From NCBI RefSeq assembly GCF_900168065.1, contig NZ_FUZZ01000001.1:992001-1056000 (forward strand): a stretch of DNA of 64,000 nucleotides, given 5' to 3'. Below, in pieces: positions 8,754-17,491 of this stretch. Each line of letters opens with the position of its first letter. Within the stretch, counting starts at the first letter, position 1. Under the pieces are notes generated by a model. It saw nothing but the letters and a program-made list of their open reading frames with translations, searched no databases and was not told where the DNA came from. This DNA is from Chitinophaga ginsengisegetis. Lineage in GTDB: Bacteria; Bacteroidota; Bacteroidia; Chitinophagales; Chitinophagaceae. A program made the translations under genes and the position numbers.

Positions 8754-9779
8754 ATGAGAAAGGTGGTTTCTTCGGGTCAACCAACAATAAAGGAAATTGC
8801 AAAAAGGCTGAACATCTCTGTATCCACAGTATCAAGAGCGTTACATGATCATCACAGTATCGGTTTAAGAACCAAAACCAGGGTAAAAGAACTGGCTGCT
8901 GAACTGAATTATGAACGCAACCAGACCGCTATCTATTTCCAGCAGGGTAAAACATTCACCATCGGTATCCTTTTGCCCGAGCTGTCGGAAGCATTCTTTG
9001 CCAGCGCTATCAGTGGTATTGAAGACACGGCCTACAGCAATAACTATACGGTATTACTGGGGCAGTCGCACGACGATGAAGCCCGCGAAAAGCAGATCAT
9101 CCAGAGCATGAAACAGCACCGGGTGGATGGCTGCATCGTATCTATCGGAAAAAACACCAGCAACTACGAACACTTTGAAATGCTGCAACAGGCACGCATC
9201 CCGGTGGTTTTCTTTGATCGCATTCCCAACCTTCCGAATATGCACGCCGTATCCTGCAACCTGGAATCAGGCACGGTGCAGGCAGTAGATTTCCTCCTGA
9301 AACAAGGCCACCGCGTAATCGGTATGATCAATGGCCCTGAAACAATGGTGGCCAGCAAAGAACGCGCTACCGGCTATATCAGGGCGTTACAGAAACACCG
9401 CCTGAAATACGATCCCAAAATGATCGTCAACGCGGATCTCACCGCAGCAGGCACGGAAGAAGCCATGCAGTACCTCCTTTCGCTCAAAAGAAAAGTAACC
9501 GCCGTAGTTACTTTCAACGACTATGTAGCGATGGATGCCGTACAATATGCCCTGAAACAAAAATTGGAAATAAATAAGGATATAACTTTTGTATCTTACG
9601 CCAATACACCGGTAAGCGGGTATACAGCCTTTCCTCCTGCTGCATCTGTGGAGCAGTTCCCTTATGAACAGGGCCAGGCGGCTACTAATATGTTATTATC
9701 ACTCCTGAACGGGGAACATGCCTTGAATGATTTTCAACGCACTGTTATGGAGTCGCAACTGGTGATACATCACCGCTGA
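8754..9779 (+). CDS. LacI-family transcriptional regulator
   Basis: From the ATG at 8754 the protein has 341 residues. A TTG at 8742 could add four more, but the ATG is preferred. The N-terminal helix-turn-helix (TIKEIAKRLNISVSTVSRAL, about 11-30) and hinge are typical of LacI/PurR, followed by a periplasmic-binding-protein-like effector domain (FTIGILLPELSEAFFASAIS, DGCIVSIG, FFDRIPN). Family knowledge: members bind palindromic operators and sense sugars or nucleobases. The target is not evident from neighbours, as the next gene is convergent. A striking PurR-like double site lies 154 bp after its stop. Confidence 0.92.
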   Translation: MRKVVSSGQPTIKEIAKRLNISVSTVSRALHDHHSIGLRTKTRVKELAAELNYERNQTAIYFQQGKTFTIGILLPELSEAFFASAISGIEDTAYSNNYTVLLGQSHDDEAREKQIIQSMKQHRVDGCIVSIGKNTSNYEHFEMLQQARIPVVFFDRIPNLPNMHAVSCNLESGTVQAVDFLLKQGHRVIGMINGPETMVASKERATGYIRALQKHRLKYDPKMIVNADLTAAGTEEAMQYLLSLKRKVTAVVTFNDYVAMDAVQYALKQKLEINKDITFVSYANTPVSGYTAFPPAASVEQFPYEQGQAATNMLLSLLNGEHALNDFQRTVMESQLVIHHR

Positions 9780-9932
9780 GGCATTATCTTATCGATAACC
9801 TTGCCACAGTAGTTGACCGTGGCAGGTTATTCGACTTCATTGTTCGCTGTCTATAATTGCTGCTTTTCCAGCTTAGTTCACTTTCTGATTAATTGCTACA
9901 ACGATTCTACATGATTTTTTTGGCATTCCATG

Positions 9933-9971
9933 TACGCAAACGCTTGCGTTATCCGCGCAAGCGTTTGCGTA
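9933..9971. promoter_or_regulatory. Paired LacI/PurR-like palindromes forming one large inverted repeat
   Basis: A perfect inverted repeat with arms 9933-9948 and 9956-9971 and a 7-base spacer. Each arm is itself nearly a palindrome with a central CG. ACGCAAACGCTTGCGT (9934-9949) differs from the well-known PurR operator consensus ACGCAAACGTTTGCGT by one base. Both genes flanking the gap converge on it, so a promoter is not expected here. It may be a regulatory or autoregulatory site of the LacI protein, or simply a hairpin terminator without a T tract. Confidence 0.5.
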
Positions 9972-9994
9972 AAGCCTGTTTTCCGTTGTTTTAG

Positions 9995-11224
9995 CTATTG
10001 TTGTACCACCCACCGGTTCACCGAATTTAATGGTCCTTCCAGCACAATCTTGTAGAATGAAGATGGCAGCGATTTTACACTGATGCTGGCGCTCTCTTTT
10101 GATACAGGTACTTCTCCGAGTAACTTATAATCGTCGTGACCACCGGTTTTATAGTGATTAGTAGTAGTCACCCATATTTTTACAGTTCCCTTTTTATCAT
10201 AAGCCTTCCAACCCAGTTGCAGCTGATCCTTCACTAAGCTCGCAGTGGGCTGCGCCAGTGAAATAGCGCCAGTCAGCGGCACGCCATCCAGTTCACGCGC
10301 ATTCTCAACAGGAATAGAGATATTCATAAACCGCGCAATAGACGGCAGGATATCTACAATACCTGGTTGCGCCGTTTTAAAGTAAGGATTCAATCCTTTT
10401 GCATTGGTAACGATCCAGGTGGTCCGCTCCCGGTCAGATTGCCCGCCGTGGCCATGCCCGCCATGTGCATCACGACCATGATCCGTGGTGATATAGATCT
10501 GCCAGTCTTCATTAAACTTCGCCCGCCTGTATTCCATCGCATCCCAGATTTTACCTACCATATCGTCTGTCATCCGCACGGCCGTATCCATCCGCTCACC
10601 GGTGCCATAACGATGTCCCATGTCGTCGCTGTACTCCAGGTAAACCCAGGTCATATCAGGTGCATCACTTCTTACAAAATCTGCAGCTTTATCCACAACT
10701 GTTTCATCAATCAGGTGGATATACCAGCTGTCTTTATCATGCGGAAACCGCACGGTATCAAGTTCCAGCCCGTCCACTGCATGATCAATATGCAGGTTGC
10801 CCGTTTGCGCTAATCCATCTCCCACCAGTTTGGTGCGGTTATCCAGCCAGGTGGAAAAAATAGCGGTCTTCTTTTCAGGATAAGCCGATTTAAAAAAACG
10901 GAAGATGCTGGGATAGGCATAGTTCTGCGCGGCAATATCATTATCCCATACGTTGTGTTTATTCACCCACGTGCTGGTGAGCAAACTGTTGTAACCCACT
11001 GCTGAAATAGTAGGCGTTTGTGAGTACCCGTTCTTCTCCCCTCCTACGTAGGCACGGCGATACCCGCCTTCCTTCGCTATGCGCTTCAGGTGAGGAGTGG
11101 GTTGCGACTCAATCACATCTGCCGGAATACCATCCGCAATAATAAATAACACTTTGTGTTTCTTCTGCTGCGCCGATAACGAGGTAACTGTTAAGAGGCT
11201 CATAGCGAGGAATAAATACTTCAT
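9995..11224 (-). CDS. Secreted alkaline phosphatase-superfamily hydrolase (type I phosphodiesterase/nucleotide pyrophosphatase-like)
   Basis: The start at 11224 gives 409 residues with a signal peptide (MKYLFLAMSLLTVTSLSAQQ). An upstream in-frame ATG at 11254 would hide it. The fold is the alkaline phosphatase superfamily: VLFIIADGIPADVI near the N-terminus supplies the first metal-binding Asp, and ITTDHGRDAHGGHGHGGQ supplies the Asp-His and His ligands. The candidate nucleophile is a Ser/Thr in the TPTISAVGYNSLLT region. Family knowledge: periplasmic members cleave phosphodiesters or phosphate esters. The C-terminal about 80 residues look like a small beta domain. The substrate is unknown. 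Confidence 0.8.
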   Translation of the reverse strand: MKYLFLAMSLLTVTSLSAQQKKHKVLFIIADGIPADVIESQPTPHLKRIAKEGGYRRAYVGGEKNGYSQTPTISAVGYNSLLTSTWVNKHNVWDNDIAAQNYAYPSIFRFFKSAYPEKKTAIFSTWLDNRTKLVGDGLAQTGNLHIDHAVDGLELDTVRFPHDKDSWYIHLIDETVVDKAADFVRSDAPDMTWVYLEYSDDMGHRYGTGERMDTAVRMTDDMVGKIWDAMEYRRAKFNEDWQIYITTDHGRDAHGGHGHGGQSDRERTTWIVTNAKGLNPYFKTAQPGIVDILPSIARFMNISIPVENARELDGVPLTGAISLAQPTASLVKDQLQLGWKAYDKKGTVKIWVTTTNHYKTGGHDDYKLLGEVPVSKESASISVKSLPSSFYKIVLEGPLNSVNRWVVQQ

Positions 11225-11269
11225 CGTTAACTGTTTAAGATTAGCTGATCGCAAGTAGCATAAAATAAT

Positions 11270-11318
11270 AAAGCGAAGATAACAGCGAATATTAATTTTT
11301 CGCTATGATCTTCGCTTT
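11270..11318 (-). terminator. Hairpin terminator after the S9 peptidase gene
   Basis: Arms 11270-11288 and 11300-11318 (19 bases, two mismatches) lie just downstream of the S9 peptidase stop on the minus strand and are followed there by an AT-rich stretch. The arm contains GAAGAT, as do the hairpins at 7471, 39506 and (as GGAGAT) 40769. Confidence 0.6.
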
Positions 11319-11337
11319 AAAAAGAAATCTAAAAAAA

Positions 11338-13506
11338 CTACTTCAGATTGGCATCAAAATAATCCGTGATCTTCTGCATCAGGTGAACCCTGTCTTTTCC
11401 CAATACATTATGTAAATGTCCCGGATATACGAAATAATCTACCTGTACTTCGTTGTCTACACAGGCTTTCAGGAAATCCAGCGAATGCTGCCAAACCACT
11501 ACATCATCATTGGTGCCGTGGATCAGCATCAGCTTCCCCTTCAGATTCTTTGTTTTGGTAAGCAGGTTGGAACTGGCGTAGCCTTCCGGGTTTTCCTGCG
11601 GCGTATCCATATAGCGTTCGGTATACATAATTTCATACATGCTCCAGTCGATCACCGGCCCGCCGGCTACTCCCACCTGGAACACATCCGGATGACGCAG
11701 CATCAGCGATGTCGTCATGAAACCGCCAAAGCTCCAGCCATGTACGCCCATCTTTTGCTGATTAATATATGGCAGCGACTTCAGGTAAGCCACGCCCTGT
11801 AGCTGATCATTCATTTCCACCGTACCCAGCTGCCGGAAAGTGGCCTGTTCAAAAGCCTTTCCACGGTTATCGCTGCCACGGCCATCCATTGTAAAAATCA
11901 CGTAGCCATGCTGCGCCATGTATTCATACCAGAGGTTACCGCTGTAGGGGTAAGTATTACGGATCAACTGCACATTAGGCCCGTTATACAGGTATACAAT
12001 TACCGGGTAGGTTTTGGTAGAATCAAAGTTCACCGGCAGAATCAGTTTACCATATAAAGGCGTACCGTCATCAGCTTTCAGGGTTACCTGCCTGATTTGC
12101 GGACGCTGAAAATCTTTCAGCGGATCGGCAGCAGTAATAATATTTTGTTCAAATTTACCAGTGGTGGCAGTTACCGTCGCTACATAAGGTGTGGTACCGG
12201 AACTGTAAGCATCCAGTACGTAGCTGCCATCGGTGCTGGCCTGTGCATCATGCCAGCCGGCTGCTTTATCCAATGGGGAAAGCGCAGCTGCTTTCTGTTT
12301 ATAATTAATCTTATACAGGTGTTTTTCCATCGGGCTTTCTTTAGAAGCCGTTAAGATGATTTCATTTTTCTTCGGATTAAAACCCGTTAGTTCATTTACC
12401 ACCCAATTGCCTGCGGTAATCTCCCGCAGCTGTTGTCCGTTGGTATTATAGAGATACAAATGGTTATAGCCACTTTTTTCGCTCCACCAGATAAACTGAT
12501 CGGTTGTGCCGGGAACAAAAGTTAACGGATGGGTAGGATGCACATATTTGGCATCTGTTTCTTCAAATAATGTTTTTACCAGCTCACCGGTGGCTGCACT
12601 ATATTGGTTCAGCCACAAGTGATTTTGTTCACGGTTCAGCAGCGCAACGTAAACGGATTGCTGATCAGGCGCCCAGGTAACACAGGTCAGGTAATGATCT
12701 GCCGGTCCGCCGGTTTTCAGGAAAATAGTTTTTTGGGTAGATGGCTGATAAATACCGAGTGTTACCTCATGTGATGTACCGCCTGCCATCGGGTATTTGA
12801 TGTTGGTATTATGCGCGGGCGTTACCGACCAGTCGATGACCGGGTAATCATTTACCATACGCTGATCCATGCGGTAAAATGCCAGCTGATCGCCTTTGGG
12901 AGAGAAGAAAATACCTTTATCGATGCCAAATTCCTCGCGGTGAACGCTTTTTCCATTCACAATATTGATATCGGCGTCGTTGGTAACTGCCTGTACATTG
13001 CCTTCAGCAGTGCGGATAAAGAGGTTATTCTTTTCGGTCCAGGCAATCTGGCCGCTTTGGTTATTCACCGTTACATTCTCTGCTTCTTTGGGCAATTCGC
13101 ACCAATGGCTGAATTGTATGATGCCATTTTGCAGTTGTCCTTTATACAGCGTGTTACCAATGGAAAACCAGGCGCTGGTAGCGGATAACCAATGCAGCGG
13201 AGGTACGCCGCGTAAAGGTTTGGAAGAAAATAACTGTTCATTGAGCCGGGGCAGTGTAAGCAGGGTATCTGTTTTACCGGCGGGTAGTGCCACCTTTATC
13301 CAGGCGTAATTATCTTTTTCGGATAGTACCCGGGTGTAGGCGTTTTCGCCGGGCACCCATTCAAACTGTTTTAACCGTTCGGGGGCCAGTTGCTGCCGGA
13401 GCCCGTTGGTGGCTTCCGTCATGGTGTACTGACGCTGCTGGCCATAGGTATATTGTAGCCCACCCGTCATCCATCCTGTCAAAAGCAATAGGAAAGCTTT
13501 CTTCAT
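11338..13506 (-). CDS. Secreted S9 family (dipeptidyl peptidase IV-like) serine peptidase
   Basis: The 722-residue protein starts with a signal peptide (MKKAFLLLLTGWMTGGLQYTYG). Residues about 90-460 form the DPP IV beta-propeller, with DPPIV_N features such as FSPKGDQLAFYRMDQ. The C-terminal alpha/beta-hydrolase domain has the nucleophile S592 in GWSFGG, the Asp near 667 in HGTNDD and H699 in PGHLHNV. Family knowledge: these enzymes remove N-terminal dipeptides, often Xaa-Pro, in the periplasm. It is followed by a terminator and then the phosphodiesterase gene, so the two are probably separate units. Confidence 0.92.
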   Translation of the reverse strand: MKKAFLLLLTGWMTGGLQYTYGQQRQYTMTEATNGLRQQLAPERLKQFEWVPGENAYTRVLSEKDNYAWIKVALPAGKTDTLLTLPRLNEQLFSSKPLRGVPPLHWLSATSAWFSIGNTLYKGQLQNGIIQFSHWCELPKEAENVTVNNQSGQIAWTEKNNLFIRTAEGNVQAVTNDADINIVNGKSVHREEFGIDKGIFFSPKGDQLAFYRMDQRMVNDYPVIDWSVTPAHNTNIKYPMAGGTSHEVTLGIYQPSTQKTIFLKTGGPADHYLTCVTWAPDQQSVYVALLNREQNHLWLNQYSAATGELVKTLFEETDAKYVHPTHPLTFVPGTTDQFIWWSEKSGYNHLYLYNTNGQQLREITAGNWVVNELTGFNPKKNEIILTASKESPMEKHLYKINYKQKAAALSPLDKAAGWHDAQASTDGSYVLDAYSSGTTPYVATVTATTGKFEQNIITAADPLKDFQRPQIRQVTLKADDGTPLYGKLILPVNFDSTKTYPVIVYLYNGPNVQLIRNTYPYSGNLWYEYMAQHGYVIFTMDGRGSDNRGKAFEQATFRQLGTVEMNDQLQGVAYLKSLPYINQQKMGVHGWSFGGFMTTSLMLRHPDVFQVGVAGGPVIDWSMYEIMYTERYMDTPQENPEGYASSNLLTKTKNLKGKLMLIHGTNDDVVVWQHSLDFLKACVDNEVQVDYFVYPGHLHNVLGKDRVHLMQKITDYFDANLK

Positions 13507-13542
13507 CCTTCTTTTTGGGGAGCTAAATTAAGGTTTTACCCG

Positions 13543-14490
13543 TTACGCGCTCACAAGATGTTTTTTCACCCATTCCCTTTCTTCGGGCAACAGGTAGTCG
13601 GCTCTTTTTTCTGTAATCCAGGAAAATGTTTTTTTCACATCCGACTTCGCGGTGCGGAATCGGAACAGGAATTCCATGCCCAGCATCAGGTCTGTAAAGC
13701 CATTCTTCACGGTTTCTATCGTCATCCGGGCGCTGCTGCGTCTTTTTGATAACAGTTCGGTAATACGAGCGGTTACTGCCTGGATCGCGTTTTCGTCGGC
13801 GTATTTGTAAATGGCTTCCATCGCTTCAAACTTGAGTTGTCCGCGCATGAGGCAGCGTGTATAAAACATGGCTTCCTTCTCTTTCTCAATATCAGCAATG
13901 GCAGCGAAGGCCAGGCTTTTCACATCCTGGCGGTGATATTCCAGGAGCCTGCGCAGGGCGGGTACACTTTTCTGGGTACCTACTTTATGAAGCAACAGGG
14001 TAATATAATAGATGTCGTATTCATTCACGGTGCGCTTCAGCAGGTTCAGGGCCCAGTCTTCCACCGAAGGATGGCGGGTACCTCTGAGCGCCAGCAGGGC
14101 GGAGCGGCGGATATTATTATTGAGTGAAAGCGTATTATTTAGTAACGGTTCCAGGTTAATATAGCCTGGTATGGCCAATCCACGTTCCAGGTCCTGCTGC
14201 ATGGCTGTGATCATATCAGCATCCTGTTCAATTCTGAGCCGGTCCAACAGGAAACGGATCACTTCCGGATCATTGGTGTTCCTGGAAAGCTGGGTGATAA
14301 TAAAGCAGGCGGCGCGGCGCTTATCTTTGTCGGGCTCCTGCTCAATGTATTGATAAAGTAGGGGTATATAAGCGTGATTAGCGAGTTGTTCTGCTTCGCG
14401 GAGGGCTTGCCAGCTGGTCGTCTGGCCATTATGCAATTGTTCTGAGCGGTCGCATATCCGTGCTACGAGGTTAGAAAGGTAGTCAATCAT
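13543..14490 (-). CDS. HEAT-repeat protein
   Basis: This 315-residue protein without signal peptide is built of helical repeats, with HEAT-like units such as RSALLALRGTRHPSVEDWAL, VPALRRLLEYHRQDVKSLAF and KFEAMEAIYKYADENAI. It resembles the cytoplasmic HEAT-repeat scaffold proteins of Bacteroidota and has no catalytic motif. It lies 36 bases upstream of the S9 peptidase start on the same strand and diverges from the dihydroorotase homologue. The function is unknown. Protein-protein interaction is the usual role of such folds. Confidence 0.7.
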   Translation of the reverse strand: MIDYLSNLVARICDRSEQLHNGQTTSWQALREAEQLANHAYIPLLYQYIEQEPDKDKRRAACFIITQLSRNTNDPEVIRFLLDRLRIEQDADMITAMQQDLERGLAIPGYINLEPLLNNTLSLNNNIRRSALLALRGTRHPSVEDWALNLLKRTVNEYDIYYITLLLHKVGTQKSVPALRRLLEYHRQDVKSLAFAAIADIEKEKEAMFYTRCLMRGQLKFEAMEAIYKYADENAIQAVTARITELLSKRRSSARMTIETVKNGFTDLMLGMEFLFRFRTAKSDVKKTFSWITEKRADYLLPEEREWVKKHLVSA

Positions 14491-14598
14491 CAGTAGTTAT
14501 TTTGATCTGCTACCCCTGCATTTTCAATTATCATACCAACCTGAACAGCCATCCGAAAAGTAGGGCGCCCCTCCCTTCAACAATTAACAGTTTTATGT

Positions 14599-14606
14599 TA
14601 CATTTG
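14599..14606 (+). promoter_or_regulatory. Bacteroidota -7 promoter element upstream of the dihydroorotase homologue
   Basis: TACATTTG matches the TAnnTTTG consensus exactly and lies 36 bases before the ATG at 14643. The -33 region is not clear. It would drive the long + strand run that includes the heptose genes. Confidence 0.5.
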
Positions 14607-14642
14607 CCCCTGTATTTTCGGACCGGTTATAGAACGTAAAGC

Positions 14643-15908
14643 ATGCACATACTACTCAAGAACGTAAAGATCATAGCGCCTTCCTCACCCTTGCACGGGC
14701 AGCAAAAAGACATTTCTATTCAGAACGGCATCATTCAGCAGGTGGGCAACAACCTCGAAGATGCACGGGCCACGGTCATTTCAGGTGATAACCTGCATGT
14801 TTCCGCCGGCTGGATGGATGTTTTCGCCCATTTCTGCGACCCCGGACAGGAACACAAAGAAGATCTGCAAAGCGGCATCAAGGCTGCTGCTACGGGTGGA
14901 TATACCACCGTGATGGTAGTACCTAACACCCAGCCCGCCCTGCATACCAAACCGCAAATCGAATACGTACTGAGCAGATCCCGTCATTCGGCGGCCACAG
15001 TATTGCCAATTGGCGCTGCTACTAAAAACCTGGAAGGTACCGGCCTCGCCGAAATGTATGAAATGCAGCAGGCAGGCGCCGTAGCCTTCTCCGATGGCCT
15101 TAAACCTTTGCAGTCGCCCGGCCTCATGCTCAAAGCGCTGCAATACATCAAAGCATTCGACGGCACCCTCATACAACTGCCGGATGACCAGAGCATTTCC
15201 GCGCATGGACTCATGCACGAAGGCATCTACTCCACCCAGCTGGGAATGCCCGGCAAACCAGCGCTGGCAGAAGAACTCATTATTCAGCGCGACCTTGAAC
15301 TGGCGAAATATACGGACTCACGCATCCACTTTACCGGTATAAGTACCCGCAAATCGGTGGAAATGATCGCCGCCGCCAAAGCAGCAGGGATCAAAGTAAC
15401 TTGCTCGGTAACGCCTTACCACCTGTCTTTAACCGATGCCCAGCTCATCAACTACGATACCCACCTGAAGGTAAATCCGCCGCTGCGCAGTGCAGATGAT
15501 GTGAAAGCCCTGCAGGAAGCCGTTTTACACGGTACTATAGATTGCATCGCCACCCATCACACACCGCAGGACTGGGACGCTAAGCAGGTGGAGTTTGAAT
15601 ACGCCAAAAACGGGATGATCGGCCTGGAAAGCGCTTTCGGCGTAATAAGGCAATACCTGCCCCAGCTGCCGCTGGAACAGCTGATCAACATGCTTACCAT
15701 TCACCCCCGGAAAATATTCGGCTTGCCACAGCCTGCCCTGCAGGAAGGCGCCGCCGCCAATCTTACTATCTTTGACCCGGAAGCCAGCTGGCAGTTTACC
15801 AAAGCCCACATCGCTTCCCGGTCCAAAAATTCAGCGTATATTGGCGAACAACTGAAGGGGAAAGTACATGCCACAGTGAATGGACCCGTATTTCATTTAA
15901 ATAATTAA
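14643..15908 (+). CDS. Dihydroorotase-like amidohydrolase lacking catalytic metal ligands (pseudo-dihydroorotase)
   Basis: The 421 residues align end to end with class I dihydroorotase (PyrC of the multifunctional-complex type): DPGQEHKEDLQSG, TTVMVVPNT, FSDG and IGLESAFG are recognisable. The catalytic residues are altered. The HxH motif is F61-A-H63, the substrate Arg of the HLREPG motif is C65, the HCED motif is replaced by LPDD (179-182), the HVST His is T231, and the TDH Asp is H305. Family knowledge: such degenerate homologues (PyrC-prime) exist as non-catalytic partners of aspartate transcarbamoylase. A catalytic role here is unlikely. It heads a gene run with DUF4199 and glycosyltransferases. 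No pyrB lies in the window. Confidence 0.85.
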   Translation: MHILLKNVKIIAPSSPLHGQQKDISIQNGIIQQVGNNLEDARATVISGDNLHVSAGWMDVFAHFCDPGQEHKEDLQSGIKAAATGGYTTVMVVPNTQPALHTKPQIEYVLSRSRHSAATVLPIGAATKNLEGTGLAEMYEMQQAGAVAFSDGLKPLQSPGLMLKALQYIKAFDGTLIQLPDDQSISAHGLMHEGIYSTQLGMPGKPALAEELIIQRDLELAKYTDSRIHFTGISTRKSVEMIAAAKAAGIKVTCSVTPYHLSLTDAQLINYDTHLKVNPPLRSADDVKALQEAVLHGTIDCIATHHTPQDWDAKQVEFEYAKNGMIGLESAFGVIRQYLPQLPLEQLINMLTIHPRKIFGLPQPALQEGAAANLTIFDPEASWQFTKAHIASRSKNSAYIGEQLKGKVHATVNGPVFHLNN

Positions 15909-15913
15909 CCTAT

Positions 15914-16447
15914 ATGCAGAAAAGTTCTAACCCAGGCCTGTTATGGGGCGTAGTGGGAGGCGTATCCCTGATATTCCTGAACGTAATTACCTACATCGCC
16001 GGCCCATCTGTACTGTTTGCATGGTGGAACAGCGTGTTGCAACTGGCAGTGTTTATCGTCATTGCAATATTCGCCGGCCTGGAAGCAAGAAAACAACAGG
16101 GAGGTTATATCGGTTTTAAAGAAGTACTGAAACCCGTGTTCACGGCGTTTATCATCGGAACCGCCTTTATCACCGTTTACCAGTATATCCTGTATAAATA
16201 TATTGATCCATCACTGGTAGGCGCACTGAAAGATAACCTGCTGGAGTCTACAGAAAAGTGGATGCACAAATTCAAAGCCCCGCAGGAGGAAATTGATAAA
16301 CAACTGGATGAATTAAGCAAAACCGACTTCAACGTTGGTATTAAAAAATCATTCATGGACTTTCTGAAGGGAATTATATTCTATTTTGCAGTATCAGCAA
16401 TCATTGCGCTGATCATACGCAGGAAACCGGCCGAAAGACCATTATAA
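15914..16447 (+). CDS. DUF4199 family membrane protein
   Basis: The 177-residue protein has four hydrophobic segments (about 10-30, 36-55, 72-92 and 150-168) with a charged, amphipathic stretch (about 100-140) between the third and fourth. This is the layout of DUF4199, a Bacteroidota-specific inner-membrane family of unknown function. It follows the dihydroorotase homologue by 5 bases and precedes a GT2 glycosyltransferase by 15, so all three are likely one transcript. The family association with glycosyltransferase genes suggests a cell-envelope role, which is inference. Confidence 0.75.
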   Translation: MQKSSNPGLLWGVVGGVSLIFLNVITYIAGPSVLFAWWNSVLQLAVFIVIAIFAGLEARKQQGGYIGFKEVLKPVFTAFIIGTAFITVYQYILYKYIDPSLVGALKDNLLESTEKWMHKFKAPQEEIDKQLDELSKTDFNVGIKKSFMDFLKGIIFYFAVSAIIALIIRRKPAERPL

Positions 16448-16462
16448 TACTATTCTGTTAAG

Positions 16463-17461
16463 ATGAACATATCCGTAATCGTTCCTTTAAAAAACGAAGA
16501 AGAATCCCTGCCGGAACTTGCCGCATGGATTGAAAGAGTGATGGACGCACACCATTTCACCTACGAGGTATGGATGGTAGACGATGGCAGTACCGACGAC
16601 TCATGGGCCGTTATACAACAACTGGCTGCGCAGAATCCCCTTGTAAAAGGGATCAAGTTCCAGCGCAACTATGGCAAGTCGGCCGCCCTCAACGAAGGCT
16701 TCAATGCGGCACAGGGAGATGTAGTGATCACAATGGATGCCGACCTCCAGGATAGCCCGGATGAAATACCTGAACTCTACCGCATGATCGTGGAAGAAGG
16801 ATTCGACCTCGTGAGCGGCTGGAAAAAGAAACGTTACGATAATGCCTTCACCAAAAATCTTCCTTCAAAATTATACAACTACACCACTACCCGCATGAGC
16901 GGCGTGAAGCTGCACGACATGAACTGCGGTCTGAAAGCCTATCGTAAAAAAGTAGTGAAGTCCATAGAAGTATACGGGGAAATGCACCGCTATATCCCCG
17001 TTATCGCCAAATGGAACGGCTTCCGTAAAATCGGGGAAAAAGTAGTGGAACACCGCGCCCGCAAATATGGGGTCACCAAATTCGGATTGGAACGTTTTAT
17101 CAACGGCTTCCTGGATCTGGCCACCATCATGTTTATCGGCAAATTCGGCAAACGCCCCATGCACCTCTTCGGCGCACTGGGCTCCCTCTCCTTCTTCGTG
17201 GGATTTGTAGTAGCCGCTTACCTCGCACTGGCAAAAATATTCTTTGATAAAGTAAATATGACCGACAGGCCCCTGTTCTATTTCGGGCTGCTTTGTATGA
17301 TCATCGGTTCCCAGTTATTCCTCACCGGTTTTATCGGCGAGCTGGTAACACGCAATGCCACCGAACGTAATTCTTACCTGGTGGAAGAGCGGATGGATCA
17401 TACCAGTAATGTTACGGATGAAGAGTTGCAGTTATCACACCAACATAACCGCAGACGCTGA
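16463..17461 (+). CDS. GT2 family glycosyltransferase, DPM1/GtrB-like with two C-terminal membrane helices
   Basis: The 332-residue protein has a GT-A catalytic domain: ISVIVPLKNEEESLPEL at the start, VDDGSTDDS, and the metal-binding DADLQD (about 93-98). Two membrane helices follow at about 232-255 and 269-291. Family knowledge: this layout belongs to polyprenyl-phosphate sugar transferases, which move a sugar from a nucleotide donor to undecaprenyl phosphate on the inner membrane. It lies upstream of a GT4 enzyme and the GDP-heptose genes, which fits envelope glycan assembly. Confidence 0.88.
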   Translation: MNISVIVPLKNEEESLPELAAWIERVMDAHHFTYEVWMVDDGSTDDSWAVIQQLAAQNPLVKGIKFQRNYGKSAALNEGFNAAQGDVVITMDADLQDSPDEIPELYRMIVEEGFDLVSGWKKKRYDNAFTKNLPSKLYNYTTTRMSGVKLHDMNCGLKAYRKKVVKSIEVYGEMHRYIPVIAKWNGFRKIGEKVVEHRARKYGVTKFGLERFINGFLDLATIMFIGKFGKRPMHLFGALGSLSFFVGFVVAAYLALAKIFFDKVNMTDRPLFYFGLLCMIIGSQLFLTGFIGELVTRNATERNSYLVEERMDHTSNVTDEELQLSHQHNRRR

Positions 17462-17491
17462 TCCGCTCATTCACTATCGTTATCTGAATCT

